DNA of 64,000 nucleotides from Pseudoxanthomonas mexicana (lineage in GTDB: Bacteria; Pseudomonadota; Gammaproteobacteria; Xanthomonadales; Xanthomonadaceae): NCBI RefSeq assembly GCF_010093385.1, contig NZ_PDWV01000011.1, positions 1 to 64,000 on the forward strand, in the 5' to 3' direction. The translations under genes were made by a program, and so were the position numbers. Position 1 is the first letter of the stretch, and every line of letters begins with the position of its first letter. The notes under the pieces were generated by a model. The model was not told the DNA's origin. It saw only the letters and a list, made by a program, of their open reading frames with translations, and did no database searches. Positions 40,227 through 47,497 of this stretch are shown in pieces.

Positions 40227-41234
40227 TCAGCGGTCTAGCGGACTGAGCACCGCGCCCGCGCCGCGGTTCAGGACATGGGTGTAGATCTGGGTGGTGGCGA
40301 CGTCCTTGTGCCCCAGCAGTTCCTGCACGGTGCGAATGTCGTAGCCTGCTTCGATGAGATGGGTGGCGAAGGAATGGCGCAGCGTATGCGCCGTCACCGG
40401 CTTGTTGATGCCCGCGGCAAGCTGCGCACGCTTCAGCGCCCGCGACAGCATCGCCTCGTCCAGGTGATGCCGCCGCCACCGGCCATCGCGCGGGTTCAGG
40501 CTCAAGTTCCGCGCAGGGAACACGTACTGCCACCCGAGTTCCCTTGACGCCTTGGGATACTTGCGCGACAGCGCATGCGGCAGCCACACCTCGCCCGCGC
40601 CCCGCCCGAGATCGCACTGGTGCAGGACGTGTACGCGCTCCACCTCCGCCTGCAACGCCGGCACCAGCGACGCCGGCAACACGGTCCGGCGATCCTTGCC
40701 GCCCTTGCCCTCCCGCACCGTGATCTCGTTGCGGGCGAAATCCACGTCCTTCACCCGCAGGCGGACGCCTTCCATCAGCCGCATCCCGGTGCCGTACAGC
40801 AGCCGCGCCAGCACCGCCATGCGCCCCTCCATGTTGGCCAGCAACGTGCGCACTTCGGTTCGCGACAGGACCGTGGGAATACGCCGCGGCCGCTTGGCGC
40901 GTACCACGTCGTCCATCCAGGCCAGCTTCATGCCCAGCACGTCGCGATAGAGGAACAGGATGGCCGACAGGGCCTGGTTCTGGGTGCTGGCCGCCACGTG
41001 CCCCTCCACCGCCAGACCGGTCAGGAACGCCTCGACGTGCGTCGCCCCCAACTCACGGGGATGACGTGTCCCATTGGCCAGGATGAACCGTCGTATCCAT
41101 CCCAGATATGCCCGCTCGGTACGCAAGCTGTAGTGACCGACCCGCAAACGCCGGACAACGTCCTCCAACAAGCGCCCACGTACCCCGCCCTCGCCCGCCT
41201 CCGATACCGCCCCGACCTTCGGCTGATATTCCAT
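40227..41234 (-). CDS. intI: Integron integrase IntI
   Basis: 335 aa from ATG 41234 (AGGGA 11 nt upstream); the frame extends to 41288. Tyrosine recombinase that joins attI and attC sites. Catalytic set complete: Arg in [12 protein letters not shown], HxxR in [10 protein letters not shown], His in ELLGHKD, Tyr in TQIYTHV. The IntI-specific insertion between the second and third catalytic boxes is present ([19 protein letters not shown]), which separates it from XerC/D. No frameshift or stop, so it may be active, whereas many Xanthomonas integrases are broken. No LexA box was recognised upstream. Confidence 0.95.
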   Translation of the reverse strand: MEYQPKVGAVSEAGEGGVRGRLLEDVVRRLRVGHYSLRTERAYLGWIRRFILANGTRHPRELGATHVEAFLTGLAVEGHVAASTQNQALSAILFLYRDVLGMKLAWMDDVVRAKRPRRIPTVLSRTEVRTLLANMEGRMAVLARLLYGTGMRLMEGVRLRVKDVDFARNEITVREGKGGKDRRTVLPASLVPALQAEVERVHVLHQCDLGRGAGEVWLPHALSRKYPKASRELGWQYVFPARNLSLNPRDGRWRRHHLDEAMLSRALKRAQLAAGINKPVTAHTLRHSFATHLIEAGYDIRTVQELLGHKDVATTQIYTHVLNRGAGAVLSPLDR

Positions 41235-41394
41235 GACCGCCGCATTCCCTGCGAATAACGCCCCCACGCTCGCACCCGCCGGCAACACCCGCCATCAGGC
41301 AAGGCACTGAACTCGCATAGGAAAACCCCGATTGACGCCCACCGGCACGACCTGAATACTCGGCGCTATTACCCCTTTTTGGGGTCTACTAGGT

Positions 41395-41401
41395 GTTATA
41401 C
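41395..41401 (+). other. Candidate attI recombination core
   Basis: CTAGGTGTTATAC resembles the right end of the attC sites (CAGGTGTTAGGC) and lies 160 bp upstream of the intI start, the expected attI position. Not provable by eye. Confidence 0.4.
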
Positions 41402-41637
41402 GGCAGGGCGGAATCAGATCCCTTTGGCATGGGCAAGGTCTGACATCACTGCGCGCCGCTTTCCGATTGTCAGCCGCTTCGCTCACCTGCTACAAAAGCG
41501 GCGCAACCGGCGCGCCACAAGCCGGGGCTTGCGGTGCTCCGGTCAGCCGCTTTTACCGGGCGCTTCCGCGGAGGGGTTTCAGGTAGCAGGCATGGCCAGG
41601 AGTGACGCTCCGCATTGCAGGCATCCGGACCGCTGCC
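41402..41637 (+). other. First cassette body, no recognisable gene
   Basis: Between candidate attI and the first attC there is no ORF I would support. The open frames crossing it run through the attC into the next cassette. GC-rich segments (CAGCCGCTTCGC, AAGCGGC) suggest secondary structure. It may be a promoter-bearing or non-coding cassette, or part of attI. Confidence 0.45.
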
Positions 41638-41753
41638 GCATAACTAGTCGTTCAACCGGAACCCGCATCGGGGCCCGCGTCTTCGGCAGGGATCCGGCTA
41701 TCATCGGCGTCGGAGCGGACCCATGGCGGGTCCGGTCAACTCAGGTGTTAGGC
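41638..41753 (+). repeat. attC1 (atypical, 116 bp)
   Basis: Starts GCATAAC and ends CAGGTGTTAGGC. The outer arms CAACCGGA and TCCGGTCAAC pair in part, but the centre is longer and unlike the ~60-bp family of the rest of the array. Its proximal position fits a late arrival from another integron. Confidence 0.65.
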
Positions 41754-41757
41754 CTTG

Positions 41758-42087
41758 ATGGAAACCTTCGTGGGCATCGTATTCCTGCTTTCCGCGCTCG
41801 CGGTGCTGCCTGCATTCGCGGCATCCATCCATTGCTCTAGCCGCTTAAACAGCTACCTGCGGCAAAGGCACCCGAGCACCTGGGCCAAGATCGCGCCAGA
41901 CTCACTCTCCGAGCCCTCCCTTTCCGCTCCGGCGACCAGATTCGTCACACAGCGTGCCTATCGAGAGATCGACGACGCTCATCTCAATGCGCTAGGAGAT
42001 AGCTGTTTTCGGCTACTCTACGTTGCGGCCACAATCTTCTTGGTCTTCGTGCTTTCCGGGCTGACTTATGGTGCACTCAAGACCTAA
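41758..42087 (+). CDS. Cassette gene: small membrane protein
   Basis: 109 aa. Membrane helices at both ends (FVGIVFLLSALAVLPAFAAS and LLYVAATIFLVFVLSGLTYG) around a hydrophilic centre. The start is 4 nt after attC1 and the stop (ACC TAA) lies in attC2. No family recognised. Confidence 0.7.
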   Translation: METFVGIVFLLSALAVLPAFAASIHCSSRLNSYLRQRHPSTWAKIAPDSLSEPSLSAPATRFVTQRAYREIDDAHLNALGDSCFRLLYVAATIFLVFVLSGLTYGALKT

Positions 42088-42141
42088 CAATTCATTCAAG
42101 CCGAACCCGCTTCGCGGGTCGGCTTAATTCAGGTGTTAGAC
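42082..42141 (+). repeat. attC2
   Basis: 60 bp, ACCTAAC to GTTAGAC, inner arms CAAGCCGAACCCGC / GCGGGTCGGCTTAA with a TTC loop. Confidence 0.95.
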
Positions 42142-42146
42142 CTGCC

Positions 42147-42575
42147 ATGAGAGAAATCTACAGCTCAGTGGTTTTTTCTCTCGGCATCGCGCTGTGCGCG
42201 TGCGCTGCGGCTGCGCCGCTCCCACGCTGCTCATCCGAGCTTGCCCCTACAGCTACGGTTGTACCTAGGCTGCCACCCCGGCTACACAACGAGTTTTCTG
42301 GCAAAGCCCAAGTCGCCTTTGTCATTCGGCCTAACGGGCATGTGCAATCCCCAGTCATTGTCTCTGCGGAGTGGCAACCGATCGGACGCAGTCGCGGCAA
42401 GCCAGTTGGCTACAACGACGCCATTCTTTCTGCTGTAGCAGAGTGGCGCTATCCGTTGCGAGAGCAAGCCTGCCGCCACCAGGTTCCGGTAGAGTTTCAC
42501 TTTGAGGGCTCCAGCCCCACGGCTGGCAGGTCTAACAATTCATTCAAGCCGAACCCGCTTCGCGGGTCGGCTTAA
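42147..42575 (+). CDS. Cassette gene: exported TonB-C-terminal-like protein
   Basis: 142 aa with a signal peptide (SLGIALCACAAAAPLP). Residues ~50-125 resemble the TonB C-terminal fold (GKAQVAFVIRPNGHVQSPVI ... ILSAVAEWRYPL), as in energy-transducer-like periplasmic proteins; no membrane anchor with a Pro-rich spacer, so not a true TonB. It has no stop of its own and reads into attC3, adding the tail NNSFKPNPLRGSA. Confidence 0.7.
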   Translation: MREIYSSVVFSLGIALCACAAAAPLPRCSSELAPTATVVPRLPPRLHNEFSGKAQVAFVIRPNGHVQSPVIVSAEWQPIGRSRGKPVGYNDAILSAVAEWRYPLREQACRHQVPVEFHFEGSSPTAGRSNNSFKPNPLRGSA

Positions 42576-42589
42576 TTCTGGTGTTATGC
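42530..42589 (+). repeat. attC3
   Basis: 60 bp, GTCTAAC to GTTATGC; same inner palindrome as attC2. Confidence 0.95.
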
Positions 42590-42760
42590 GTGGGTAGGTG
42601 TGTTGGTGTTGTCGGCTTCGGTGATGTGCTGGATGCCGCCACGCCATCGACTTCGGCGTTGATCGGCCACTGATCTGTCCGACTCACTCGCGCTCCCCGG
42701 CTTCGCTTCAATCGGCTTCGGACGCACCTTGTTCGCGCCGCTCGGCACAAGGACGGCTTC
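42590..42760 (+). other. TTCGG-rich leader of cassette family copy A
   Basis: Begins GTGGGTAGGTGTGTTGGTG and carries scattered CGGCTTCGG / GACTTCGG units. Highly similar leaders occur in copies B (44548-44717) and C (46347-46517). No ORF on the + strand; may be a promoter/5' UTR or a structured RNA. Confidence 0.55.
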
Positions 42761-42943
42761 ATGACTTTCGGATTGGCGGCGCTCTCGACTTCGGCCTTTG
42801 ATGGCCTCGACCTGCTCCGTGCTTGCGGATGCTTTGTCCGTGCTCCCCACTCTGCCCGCCCGGTTGCGGACCATCGGCTTCGGGTTTACCTTGGCGCGCA
42901 TAACAGTTCGTCCAAGCCGAACCCGCTTCGCGGGTCGGCTTAA
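42761..42943 (+). CDS. Triplicated cassette family, 60-aa ORF, copy A
   Basis: 60 aa beginning MTFGLAALSTSAFDGLDLLR. An AAGGA lies 7 nt upstream in all three copies (42761, 44718, 46518), and all are exactly 60 aa, ending with attC-encoded SSSKPNPLRGSA-type tails. The same DNA holds a longer minus-strand ORF (42584-42901, MRAKVNPKP...) also seen in B and C, so the coding strand is not settled. Confidence 0.4.
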   Translation: MTFGLAALSTSAFDGLDLLRACGCFVRAPHSARPVADHRLRVYLGAHNSSSKPNPLRGSA

Positions 42944-42957
42944 CTCAGGTGTTAGAC
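42898..42957 (+). repeat. attC4
   Basis: 60 bp, GCATAAC to GTTAGAC; left spacer AGTTCGTC instead of AATTCATT, shared with the other members of this cassette family. Confidence 0.95.
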
Positions 42958-42960
42958 CTT

Positions 42961-43506
42961 ATGAGAGCTTGCCGACTTGTTACGCTTCTGATCATTGCGG
43001 CAAGTGCTAGTGCACAGGCCCATCAAGACAGGCAGATCGACATCAAGCAGGACGGCAGGCTTGAGGGCCTTCCCGACGCTTATGCCCCTGCAAAGCTAAA
43101 CGTAAACTTCAAAAGGACACCTGAGAACTCCTATATTGAGTCTATAGAGCTTAGTGTTTCTGGTGTCAACACCGTGGTTCCGTCTTGCGCATCTGCAATC
43201 ATCGCGTCTCGCTCGATGAGTGAAGTCAGAGCATCAGCTTCTTGGTACCACACCAGATCGACACTTCCGCCTTACCTCAATGTTTCGTTCTTCGATCCTG
43301 GAGTAGATCCCGGATCATGGCCGGCTCCAAAGTTCAGCCTCCTTTTCAATCTTGAGACGTCCAAACTCATATCAGTGGTTGTACATGTTGCGCGTAAAAA
43401 TCCTACAAGCGAACAAATGCTGCCAATTGATCTTTCTTCCAGATGCCCCAAAGAACAGCTGGATATCTTCTATGCCCCTCTGGATCGGCTATCCGCTCAG
43501 GTCTAA
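42961..43506 (+). CDS. Cassette gene: exported hypothetical protein
   Basis: 181 aa. Signal peptide MRACRLVTLLIIAASASAQA then a beta-rich domain with two Cys. It resembles small periplasmic proteins with no named family. Start 3 nt after attC4; stop GTC TAA in attC5. Confidence 0.7.
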   Translation: MRACRLVTLLIIAASASAQAHQDRQIDIKQDGRLEGLPDAYAPAKLNVNFKRTPENSYIESIELSVSGVNTVVPSCASAIIASRSMSEVRASASWYHTRSTLPPYLNVSFFDPGVDPGSWPAPKFSLLFNLETSKLISVVVHVARKNPTSEQMLPIDLSSRCPKEQLDIFYAPLDRLSAQV

Positions 43507-43560
43507 CAGTTCGTTCAAGCCGACGCCGCTTCGCGGCGCGGCTTAACTCAGGCGTTAGCG
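43501..43560 (+). repeat. attC5
   Basis: 60 bp, GTCTAAC to GTTAGCG; inner arm GACGCCGC/GCGGCGC variant, shared only with attC6. Confidence 0.93.
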
Positions 43561-43563
43561 GGC

Positions 43564-44004
43564 ATGAGCAAACACTTCCGCCAGTCATTGATTGCCGTAA
43601 CTTGCCTGCTTACTTCTGGTTGCTTCTGGGAGACAACCGACGCTTCTTACTCAACAGCCAAAGAAGTCATTGATAGCGGCTACTTGGAGAAAGGATGGAT
43701 TCCCCGCTGGCTGCCTTCGGACGCCATCAATCTCCAGGAGACCCACAACATTGACTCAAATGCCAGTGAGTTGTCTTTCTCAATCCCTAGTAGAGACTCG
43801 CTGTCGCTTCCAGAAAGCTGCATTCCGACAGATTTCAAAGGCACCGTCCCGGCTTACATCCAGCGCCGCTGGTGGCCAAACGAAAAGGAGCTCCGCGAGT
43901 CTTATGCTTTCTATAAATGCCCGGCCGATGCAACAGACTTTACGTTCGTTGGTGTCAGGGCAGATGGACAGCGGGTGCTTCACTGGCGCACTTATGCCCG
44001 CTAA
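43564..44004 (+). CDS. Cassette gene: putative lipoprotein
   Basis: 146 aa with lipobox LTSGC (Cys about residue 20). The mature part contains PRWLPSDAINLQETHN and YAFYKCPADATDF; similar short lipoproteins are common but unnamed. Start 3 nt after attC5; stop CGC TAA in attC6. Confidence 0.72.
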   Translation: MSKHFRQSLIAVTCLLTSGCFWETTDASYSTAKEVIDSGYLEKGWIPRWLPSDAINLQETHNIDSNASELSFSIPSRDSLSLPESCIPTDFKGTVPAYIQRRWWPNEKELRESYAFYKCPADATDFTFVGVRADGQRVLHWRTYAR

Positions 44005-44058
44005 CAATTCATTCAAGCCGACGCCGCTTCGCGGCGCGGCTTAATTCAGGTGTTAGCC
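43999..44058 (+). repeat. attC6
   Basis: 60 bp, CGCTAAC to GTTAGCC; GACGCCGC inner-arm variant like attC5. Confidence 0.93.
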
Positions 44059-44061
44059 CCC

Positions 44062-44475
44062 ATGCGAGCAATCATTGCGTTCCTACTTTTAGTTGCCTTT
44101 TCTCCTGGAGCTTCTGCCAAGTGCGCGACGCAACTATTCCTTGTTACAGGGGTGGCTCTTGATTCTGATGGTGCCCCTGTGTCCGGCGCCTTGGTCGGAG
44201 CATCATGGCTGGCCCACTCCGTACCGGGTGGGCCAGCCATGTCTTTGACCGATCGCAACGGGAAATACTCGATACCGGTCTGGTTCGACACTTACTCTGG
44301 GCACTCGCTTCTATGGGGCGACGAGTGCGATGAAACGCTTAGCCAAGTTTCAGTTTCCGCCTACACCAGCACTGAGTACTCTTTACCATTGCTCGTTCCT
44401 ATCAGTAACGCACAACAAGTCACTGTCCCCGCTCTCATGATTGAGTATCCGATTCGCCGTGAGCCAATTTGGTAG
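44062..44475 (+). CDS. Cassette gene: exported carboxypeptidase-regulatory-like protein
   Basis: 137 aa. Signal peptide MRAIIAFLLLVAFSPGASA, then a CarboxypepD_reg-like beta-sandwich (VTGVALDSDGAPVSGALVGA ... DRNGKYSIPV). Such domains occur in periplasmic and surface proteins. It has its own TAG stop 12 bases before attC7. Confidence 0.7.
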   Translation: MRAIIAFLLLVAFSPGASAKCATQLFLVTGVALDSDGAPVSGALVGASWLAHSVPGGPAMSLTDRNGKYSIPVWFDTYSGHSLLWGDECDETLSQVSVSAYTSTEYSLPLLVPISNAQQVTVPALMIEYPIRREPIW

Positions 44476-44487
44476 ATCGTGTGTGGG

Positions 44488-44547
44488 GGCTAACAATTCA
44501 TTCAAGCCGAACCCGCTTCGCGGGCCGGCTTAATTCCGGTGTTATGC
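44488..44547 (+). repeat. attC7
   Basis: 60 bp, GGCTAAC to GTTATGC; one change in the right arm (GGGCCGGC). Confidence 0.95.
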
Positions 44548-44717
44548 GTGGGTAAGTGTGTTGGTGTTGTCGGCTTCGGTAATGTGCTGGATTCCGCTCC
44601 GACGCTGGCTTCGGCGTTGATCGGTCGCTGACGCAGCCGGGCTGGTCTCATCACACGGCTTCGCTTCAGTAGGCTTCGGACGTATCGCGTTCGCGCCGCT
44701 CGGCAAAGGATGGCTTC
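44548..44717 (+). other. TTCGG-rich leader of cassette family copy B
   Basis: Homologous to 42590-42760 with substitutions and short indels; same GTGGGTAAGTGTGTTGGTG opening and TTCGG units. Confidence 0.55.
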
Positions 44718-44900
44718 ATGGCTTGCGGATTGGCGGCGCTCCTGGCTTCGGTCTTTGCTGGCCTCGACCTGCTCCGTGCTGACGGAGGCTTCTTCCGCGC
44801 CCCCTGTCTTCCCAGACCCGTTGCGGGCCCCTGGCTTCGGGTTTACCTTGGCGCGCATAACAGTTCGTTCAAGCCGAACGCGCTTCGCGGGTCGGCTTAA
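44718..44900 (+). CDS. Triplicated cassette family, 60-aa ORF, copy B
   Basis: 60 aa, MACGLAALLASVFAGLDLLR..., preceded by AAAGGA at the same spacing as copies A and C. Ends inside attC8. See copy A for the strand uncertainty. Confidence 0.4.
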   Translation: MACGLAALLASVFAGLDLLRADGGFFRAPCLPRPVAGPWLRVYLGAHNSSFKPNALRGSA

Positions 44901-44914
44901 CTCAGGTGTTAGGT
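44855..44914 (+). repeat. attC8
   Basis: 60 bp, GCATAAC to GTTAGGT; AACGCGC replaces AACCCGC in the left arm, creating a stem mismatch. Confidence 0.93.
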
Positions 44915-44917
44915 GCC

Positions 44918-45235
44918 ATGCAAGCCAATCGCAAGGTTATAAAATCAACGGCTGCTTGCTTGGTTGCCACTCTCGCCGGCTGCTCCAACGGCGTTTCATC
45001 ACGCGCGATCGAGCAGGCCAGTGTTTTCGGCTCTGAGGAGATGGCCGCATATGAGGGCTCAATCAATCACCCGGCTCAAGTTCCTCTCGTAACGTTGAGT
45101 CGCGGCGCTAGTGTCAACGTTCTACACGATGCTTATGGCAAGGACTATTGGGCGTGCTACGTTCGCACAGCCAATGGAGTTGAAGGGTGGGTGCTTTGTA
45201 CTTCGCTTGATTACAAGCGATCGACTGGCACCTAA
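44918..45235 (+). CDS. Cassette gene: lipoprotein with SH3-like domain
   Basis: 105 aa with lipobox LAGC (Cys about residue 21). The C-terminal half (LVTLSRGASVNVLHDAYGKD, positions 45094-45153, then YWACYVRTANGVEGWVLCTS) has the pattern of a bacterial SH3 domain. Start 3 nt after attC8, stop ACC TAA in attC9. Confidence 0.72.
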   Translation: MQANRKVIKSTAACLVATLAGCSNGVSSRAIEQASVFGSEEMAAYEGSINHPAQVPLVTLSRGASVNVLHDAYGKDYWACYVRTANGVEGWVLCTSLDYKRSTGT

Positions 45236-45289
45236 CAATTCATTCAAGCCGAACCCGCTTCGCGGGTCGGCTTAATTCAGGTGTTAGGC
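45230..45289 (+). repeat. attC9
   Basis: 60 bp, ACCTAAC to GTTAGGC. Confidence 0.95.
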
Positions 45290-45294
45290 TGCAC

Positions 45295-45627
45295 ATGAGA
45301 AATCCGTACCAGCCTCCACAAGCGACGCCCTCAGCTGTCCCTCGAGCTTGGCGCTTCGGCCATTCGTTCACGGCGTTTGCTTCCGGACTAGTAGTGCCGC
45401 CTTTGATCCTCTACCTTACGGTTCGCCTTGTATTTCCCGACGCCCCGCTTGCCCGAGGCAATTCAATTTTCTGGGGAGCGGTCATCTTGGGGAGCATGCT
45501 GGCTGCGGTTGCGGTCTATCGGCATAAGCGCATTCCCCTGTGGCTCGCTGCGGCAGTCGGACCTACTATCGTTCTCGTGCTGGCCCTCGCGCCTGCGGTA
45601 TGGTCAGAGGTGCTGGGTGCAGCCTAA
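45295..45627 (+). CDS. Cassette gene: three-helix membrane protein
   Basis: 110 aa. N-terminal MRNPYQPPQA motif, common in small proteobacterial membrane proteins, then three membrane helices (about 22-45, 57-75, 80-102). Start 5 nt after attC9, stop GCC TAA in attC10. Confidence 0.72.
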   Translation: MRNPYQPPQATPSAVPRAWRFGHSFTAFASGLVVPPLILYLTVRLVFPDAPLARGNSIFWGAVILGSMLAAVAVYRHKRIPLWLAAAVGPTIVLVLALAPAVWSEVLGAA

Positions 45628-45681
45628 CAATTCATTCAAGCCGAACCCGCTTTGCGGGTCGGCTTAATTCTGGTGTTAGGC
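45622..45681 (+). repeat. attC10
   Basis: 60 bp, GCCTAAC to GTTAGGC; loop TTT instead of TTC. Confidence 0.95.
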
Positions 45682-45697
45682 CTCAAGAGCAAGCACC

Positions 45698-45925
45698 ATG
45701 AGATTTTCTGTCAGGGCAATCGGCTACTTGGTTTCCGCACTCGGCCTAGGTGTCGTGATCTTTGGTTTATTGGCCCTTGCTGATCCACAAGGCGTGCAGC
45801 TAGCCAATGACTCAGATCCTTTTGGGGCGCCACCTCAGACTGGCCAGCTATTACTTCACGTCGCAGTCGGCGTGGCCTTTTTGGCCCTCGGCATCTGGCT
45901 TGTCGCACGCAAGCCGCGGGTGTAG
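45698..45925 (+). CDS. Cassette gene: small two-helix membrane protein
   Basis: 75 aa, helices about 7-28 and 50-70, short polar loop. Unusual for this array in starting 16 nt after its attC and carrying its own TAG stop before the next. Confidence 0.68.
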   Translation: MRFSVRAIGYLVSALGLGVVIFGLLALADPQGVQLANDSDPFGAPPQTGQLLLHVAVGVAFLALGIWLVARKPRV

Positions 45926-45931
45926 CTTGAG

Positions 45932-45991
45932 GCCTAACAATTCATTCAAGCCGAACCCGCTTCGCGGGTCGGCTTAATTCAGGCGTTAGGC
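45932..45991 (+). repeat. attC11
   Basis: 60 bp, GCCTAAC to GTTAGGC. Confidence 0.95.
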
Positions 45992-45995
45992 CCTA

Positions 45996-46292
45996 ATGGC
46001 AATCTTCAATGACACTCCGCCACTTCCTTTTCGGGCTGCCCTGAGCAAGTATCGCGTTCGTCTCGCTGCATTATTGCTCCAGCCAGTTGGGGCTCTAGTT
46101 CTGTCGTATCTTGTGCCCGCCTTGGCTTCGCACATTGCACTCGCTTGGCTCGGCGTTGCCGCGTCAGCTAACCTGTGGGTCGCCGCGGTCAGAGATGCAC
46201 CTTTCAAGTACTGGGCCGTCGGGTGCGTGGCGTGGTTCGCCACCTCTGTTCTCTGCTTAGCGTTTATCCCAGGCGCCTCGGTTGGCGCCTAA
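45996..46292 (+). CDS. Cassette gene: membrane protein
   Basis: 98 aa with about three hydrophobic segments (LAALLLQPVGALVLSYLVPA; IALAWLGVAASANLWVAA; WAVGCVAWFATSVLCLAFIP). Start 4 nt after attC11, stop GCC TAA in attC12. Confidence 0.7.
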   Translation: MAIFNDTPPLPFRAALSKYRVRLAALLLQPVGALVLSYLVPALASHIALAWLGVAASANLWVAAVRDAPFKYWAVGCVAWFATSVLCLAFIPGASVGA

Positions 46293-46346
46293 CAGTTCAT
46301 TCAAGCCGAACCCGCTTCGCGGGTCGGCTTAATTCTGGCGTTATGC
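46287..46346 (+). repeat. attC12
   Basis: 60 bp, GCCTAAC to GTTATGC. Confidence 0.95.
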
Positions 46347-46517
46347 GTGGGTAGGTGTGTTGGTGTTGTCGGCTTCGGTGGTGCTGCGATTCCTGCCGCA
46401 TCACAGACTTCGGCGTTGATCGGTCGCTGACCTGCCAGGTTCGCTCGCGCCTCCCGGCTTCGCTTCACTCGGCTTCGGACGCATTACGTTCGCGCCGCTC
46501 GGCACAAGGATGGCTTC
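46347..46517 (+). other. TTCGG-rich leader of cassette family copy C
   Basis: Homologous to 42590-42760 and 44548-44717; opening GTGGGTAGGTGTGTTGGTG is identical to copy A. Confidence 0.55.
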
Positions 46518-46700
46518 ATGGCTTACGGATTGGCGGCGCTGTTGGCTTCGGCCCTTGCTGGCCTCGACCTGCTCCGTGCCTTCGGATGCTTTGTCCGTGC
46601 TCCCCACTCTGCCCACCCCGTTGCGAGCTGCTGGCTTCGGGTTTACCTTGGCGCGCATAACAGTTCGTCCAAGCCGAACCCGCTTCGCGGGTCGGCTTAA
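46518..46700 (+). CDS. Triplicated cassette family, 60-aa ORF, copy C
   Basis: 60 aa, MAYGLAALLASALAGLDLLR..., AAGGA 7 nt upstream. Ends in attC13. See copy A. Confidence 0.4.
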   Translation: MAYGLAALLASALAGLDLLRAFGCFVRAPHSAHPVASCWLRVYLGAHNSSSKPNPLRGSA

Positions 46701-46714
46701 CTCAGGTGTTAGGC
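46655..46714 (+). repeat. attC13
   Basis: 60 bp, GCATAAC to GTTAGGC; AGTTCGTC spacer as in attC4. Confidence 0.95.
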
Positions 46715-46719
46715 GCCGC

Positions 46720-47025
46720 ATGAAAGTAGATCGCCTCACAAAGGCTCTGATAACTTTACCGACGCTCGCCTTGCTGTTGTCCTTTGCCGCTGGATTCATC
46801 ATTGCTTCCCAGTCAACCCCCCGACATGCAGCTGTGCCGATCTTCTGGGCTGGCTTGCTGTACACGGGCATTGGCCTACCAGCTGCGTTTTCTGCGGCTC
46901 GTTTCATAAGTAGAAATCCTGATGCCCGCACGGGCGAGAATCGCTTCTATGTTTTGTTTGGACTATCACCGCCTGTGGGCTTCGCTATCGTGTTTATATG
47001 GACGGCGCTGCGGAACGGCGCCTAA
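46720..47025 (+). CDS. Cassette gene: three-helix membrane protein
   Basis: 101 aa from ATG 46720; the longer frame comes from the previous cassette. Helices about 10-30, 41-60 and 78-96. Stop GCC TAA in attC14. Confidence 0.72.
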   Translation: MKVDRLTKALITLPTLALLLSFAAGFIIASQSTPRHAAVPIFWAGLLYTGIGLPAAFSAARFISRNPDARTGENRFYVLFGLSPPVGFAIVFIWTALRNGA

Positions 47026-47079
47026 CAATTCATTCAAGCCGAACCCGCTTCGCGGGTCGGCTTAATTCAGGCGTTAGGC
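47020..47079 (+). repeat. attC14
   Basis: 60 bp, GCCTAAC to GTTAGGC. Confidence 0.95.
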
Positions 47080-47094
47080 CGCAGGGAGAGACCG

Positions 47095-47430
47095 GTGCAA
47101 GTTGAGATAGTCGAGCTGAACGCCTGGACTGTCGCTGGTCGTTGGCATTTCGATCATTCGCCCCTTCGTGGCGAGATGTACGTGACCGCCATTTATTTCC
47201 ACAGTAAGCACTCGGAGCTTGCCGTGGAGGGATGGCTCCCACTTAGGCCAAATGTCCGCCCCACTACAGTCACTCCAACCACAGACGGTTTGCTCGTTAA
47301 CTGGCCGGACTCCTCACAGGCCCGGATATATTTCAAAAGAGTTGAGGGTGTTTATTGGGATGCTTTATCAGGTGTCGGACACACCGATGAGCAAATGGCC
47401 GCAATCCGGAGCGCGCTCGGTGCGGCCTAA
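47095..47430 (+). CDS. Cassette gene: soluble hypothetical protein
   Basis: 111 aa with GTG start 47095 preceded by its own AGGGAGAG, unlike most cassettes. Beta-rich with no signal peptide; C-terminal DALSGVGHTDEQMAAIRSAL is helical. No family recognised. Stop GCC TAA in attC15. Confidence 0.68.
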   Translation: MQVEIVELNAWTVAGRWHFDHSPLRGEMYVTAIYFHSKHSELAVEGWLPLRPNVRPTTVTPTTDGLLVNWPDSSQARIYFKRVEGVYWDALSGVGHTDEQMAAIRSALGAA

Positions 47431-47493
47431 CAATTCATTCAAGCCGAACTTGTCCGCTGACGCGGCCAAGTCGGCTTAATTCCGGTGTTAGGC
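47425..47493 (+). repeat. attC15 (variant, 69 bp)
   Basis: GCCTAAC to GTTAGGC, but the inner arm reads CCGAACTTGTCCGCTGACG and CGGCCAAGTCGGC, different from the CCCGCTTCGCGGG of the others. Confidence 0.93.
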
Positions 47494-47497
47494 GGCA

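Noticed and set aside
41235..41395. LexA box or promoter controlling intI
   Set aside because: I looked for CTGT-N8-ACAG and Xanthomonas-type LexA sites and saw none convincing; no promoter is called.
41379..41840. 153-aa ORF spanning the first attC
   Set aside because: It crosses a recombination site into the next cassette out of frame with its gene; composition is not protein-like.
44502..44858. Minus-strand ORFs in the triplicated cassettes (also 42584-42901 and 46401-46931) as the main genes
   Set aside because: They vary in length, run into neighbouring attC sites, and lack a ribosome site, whereas the + strand ORF keeps its length and AAGGA in all three. Kept only as an open alternative.
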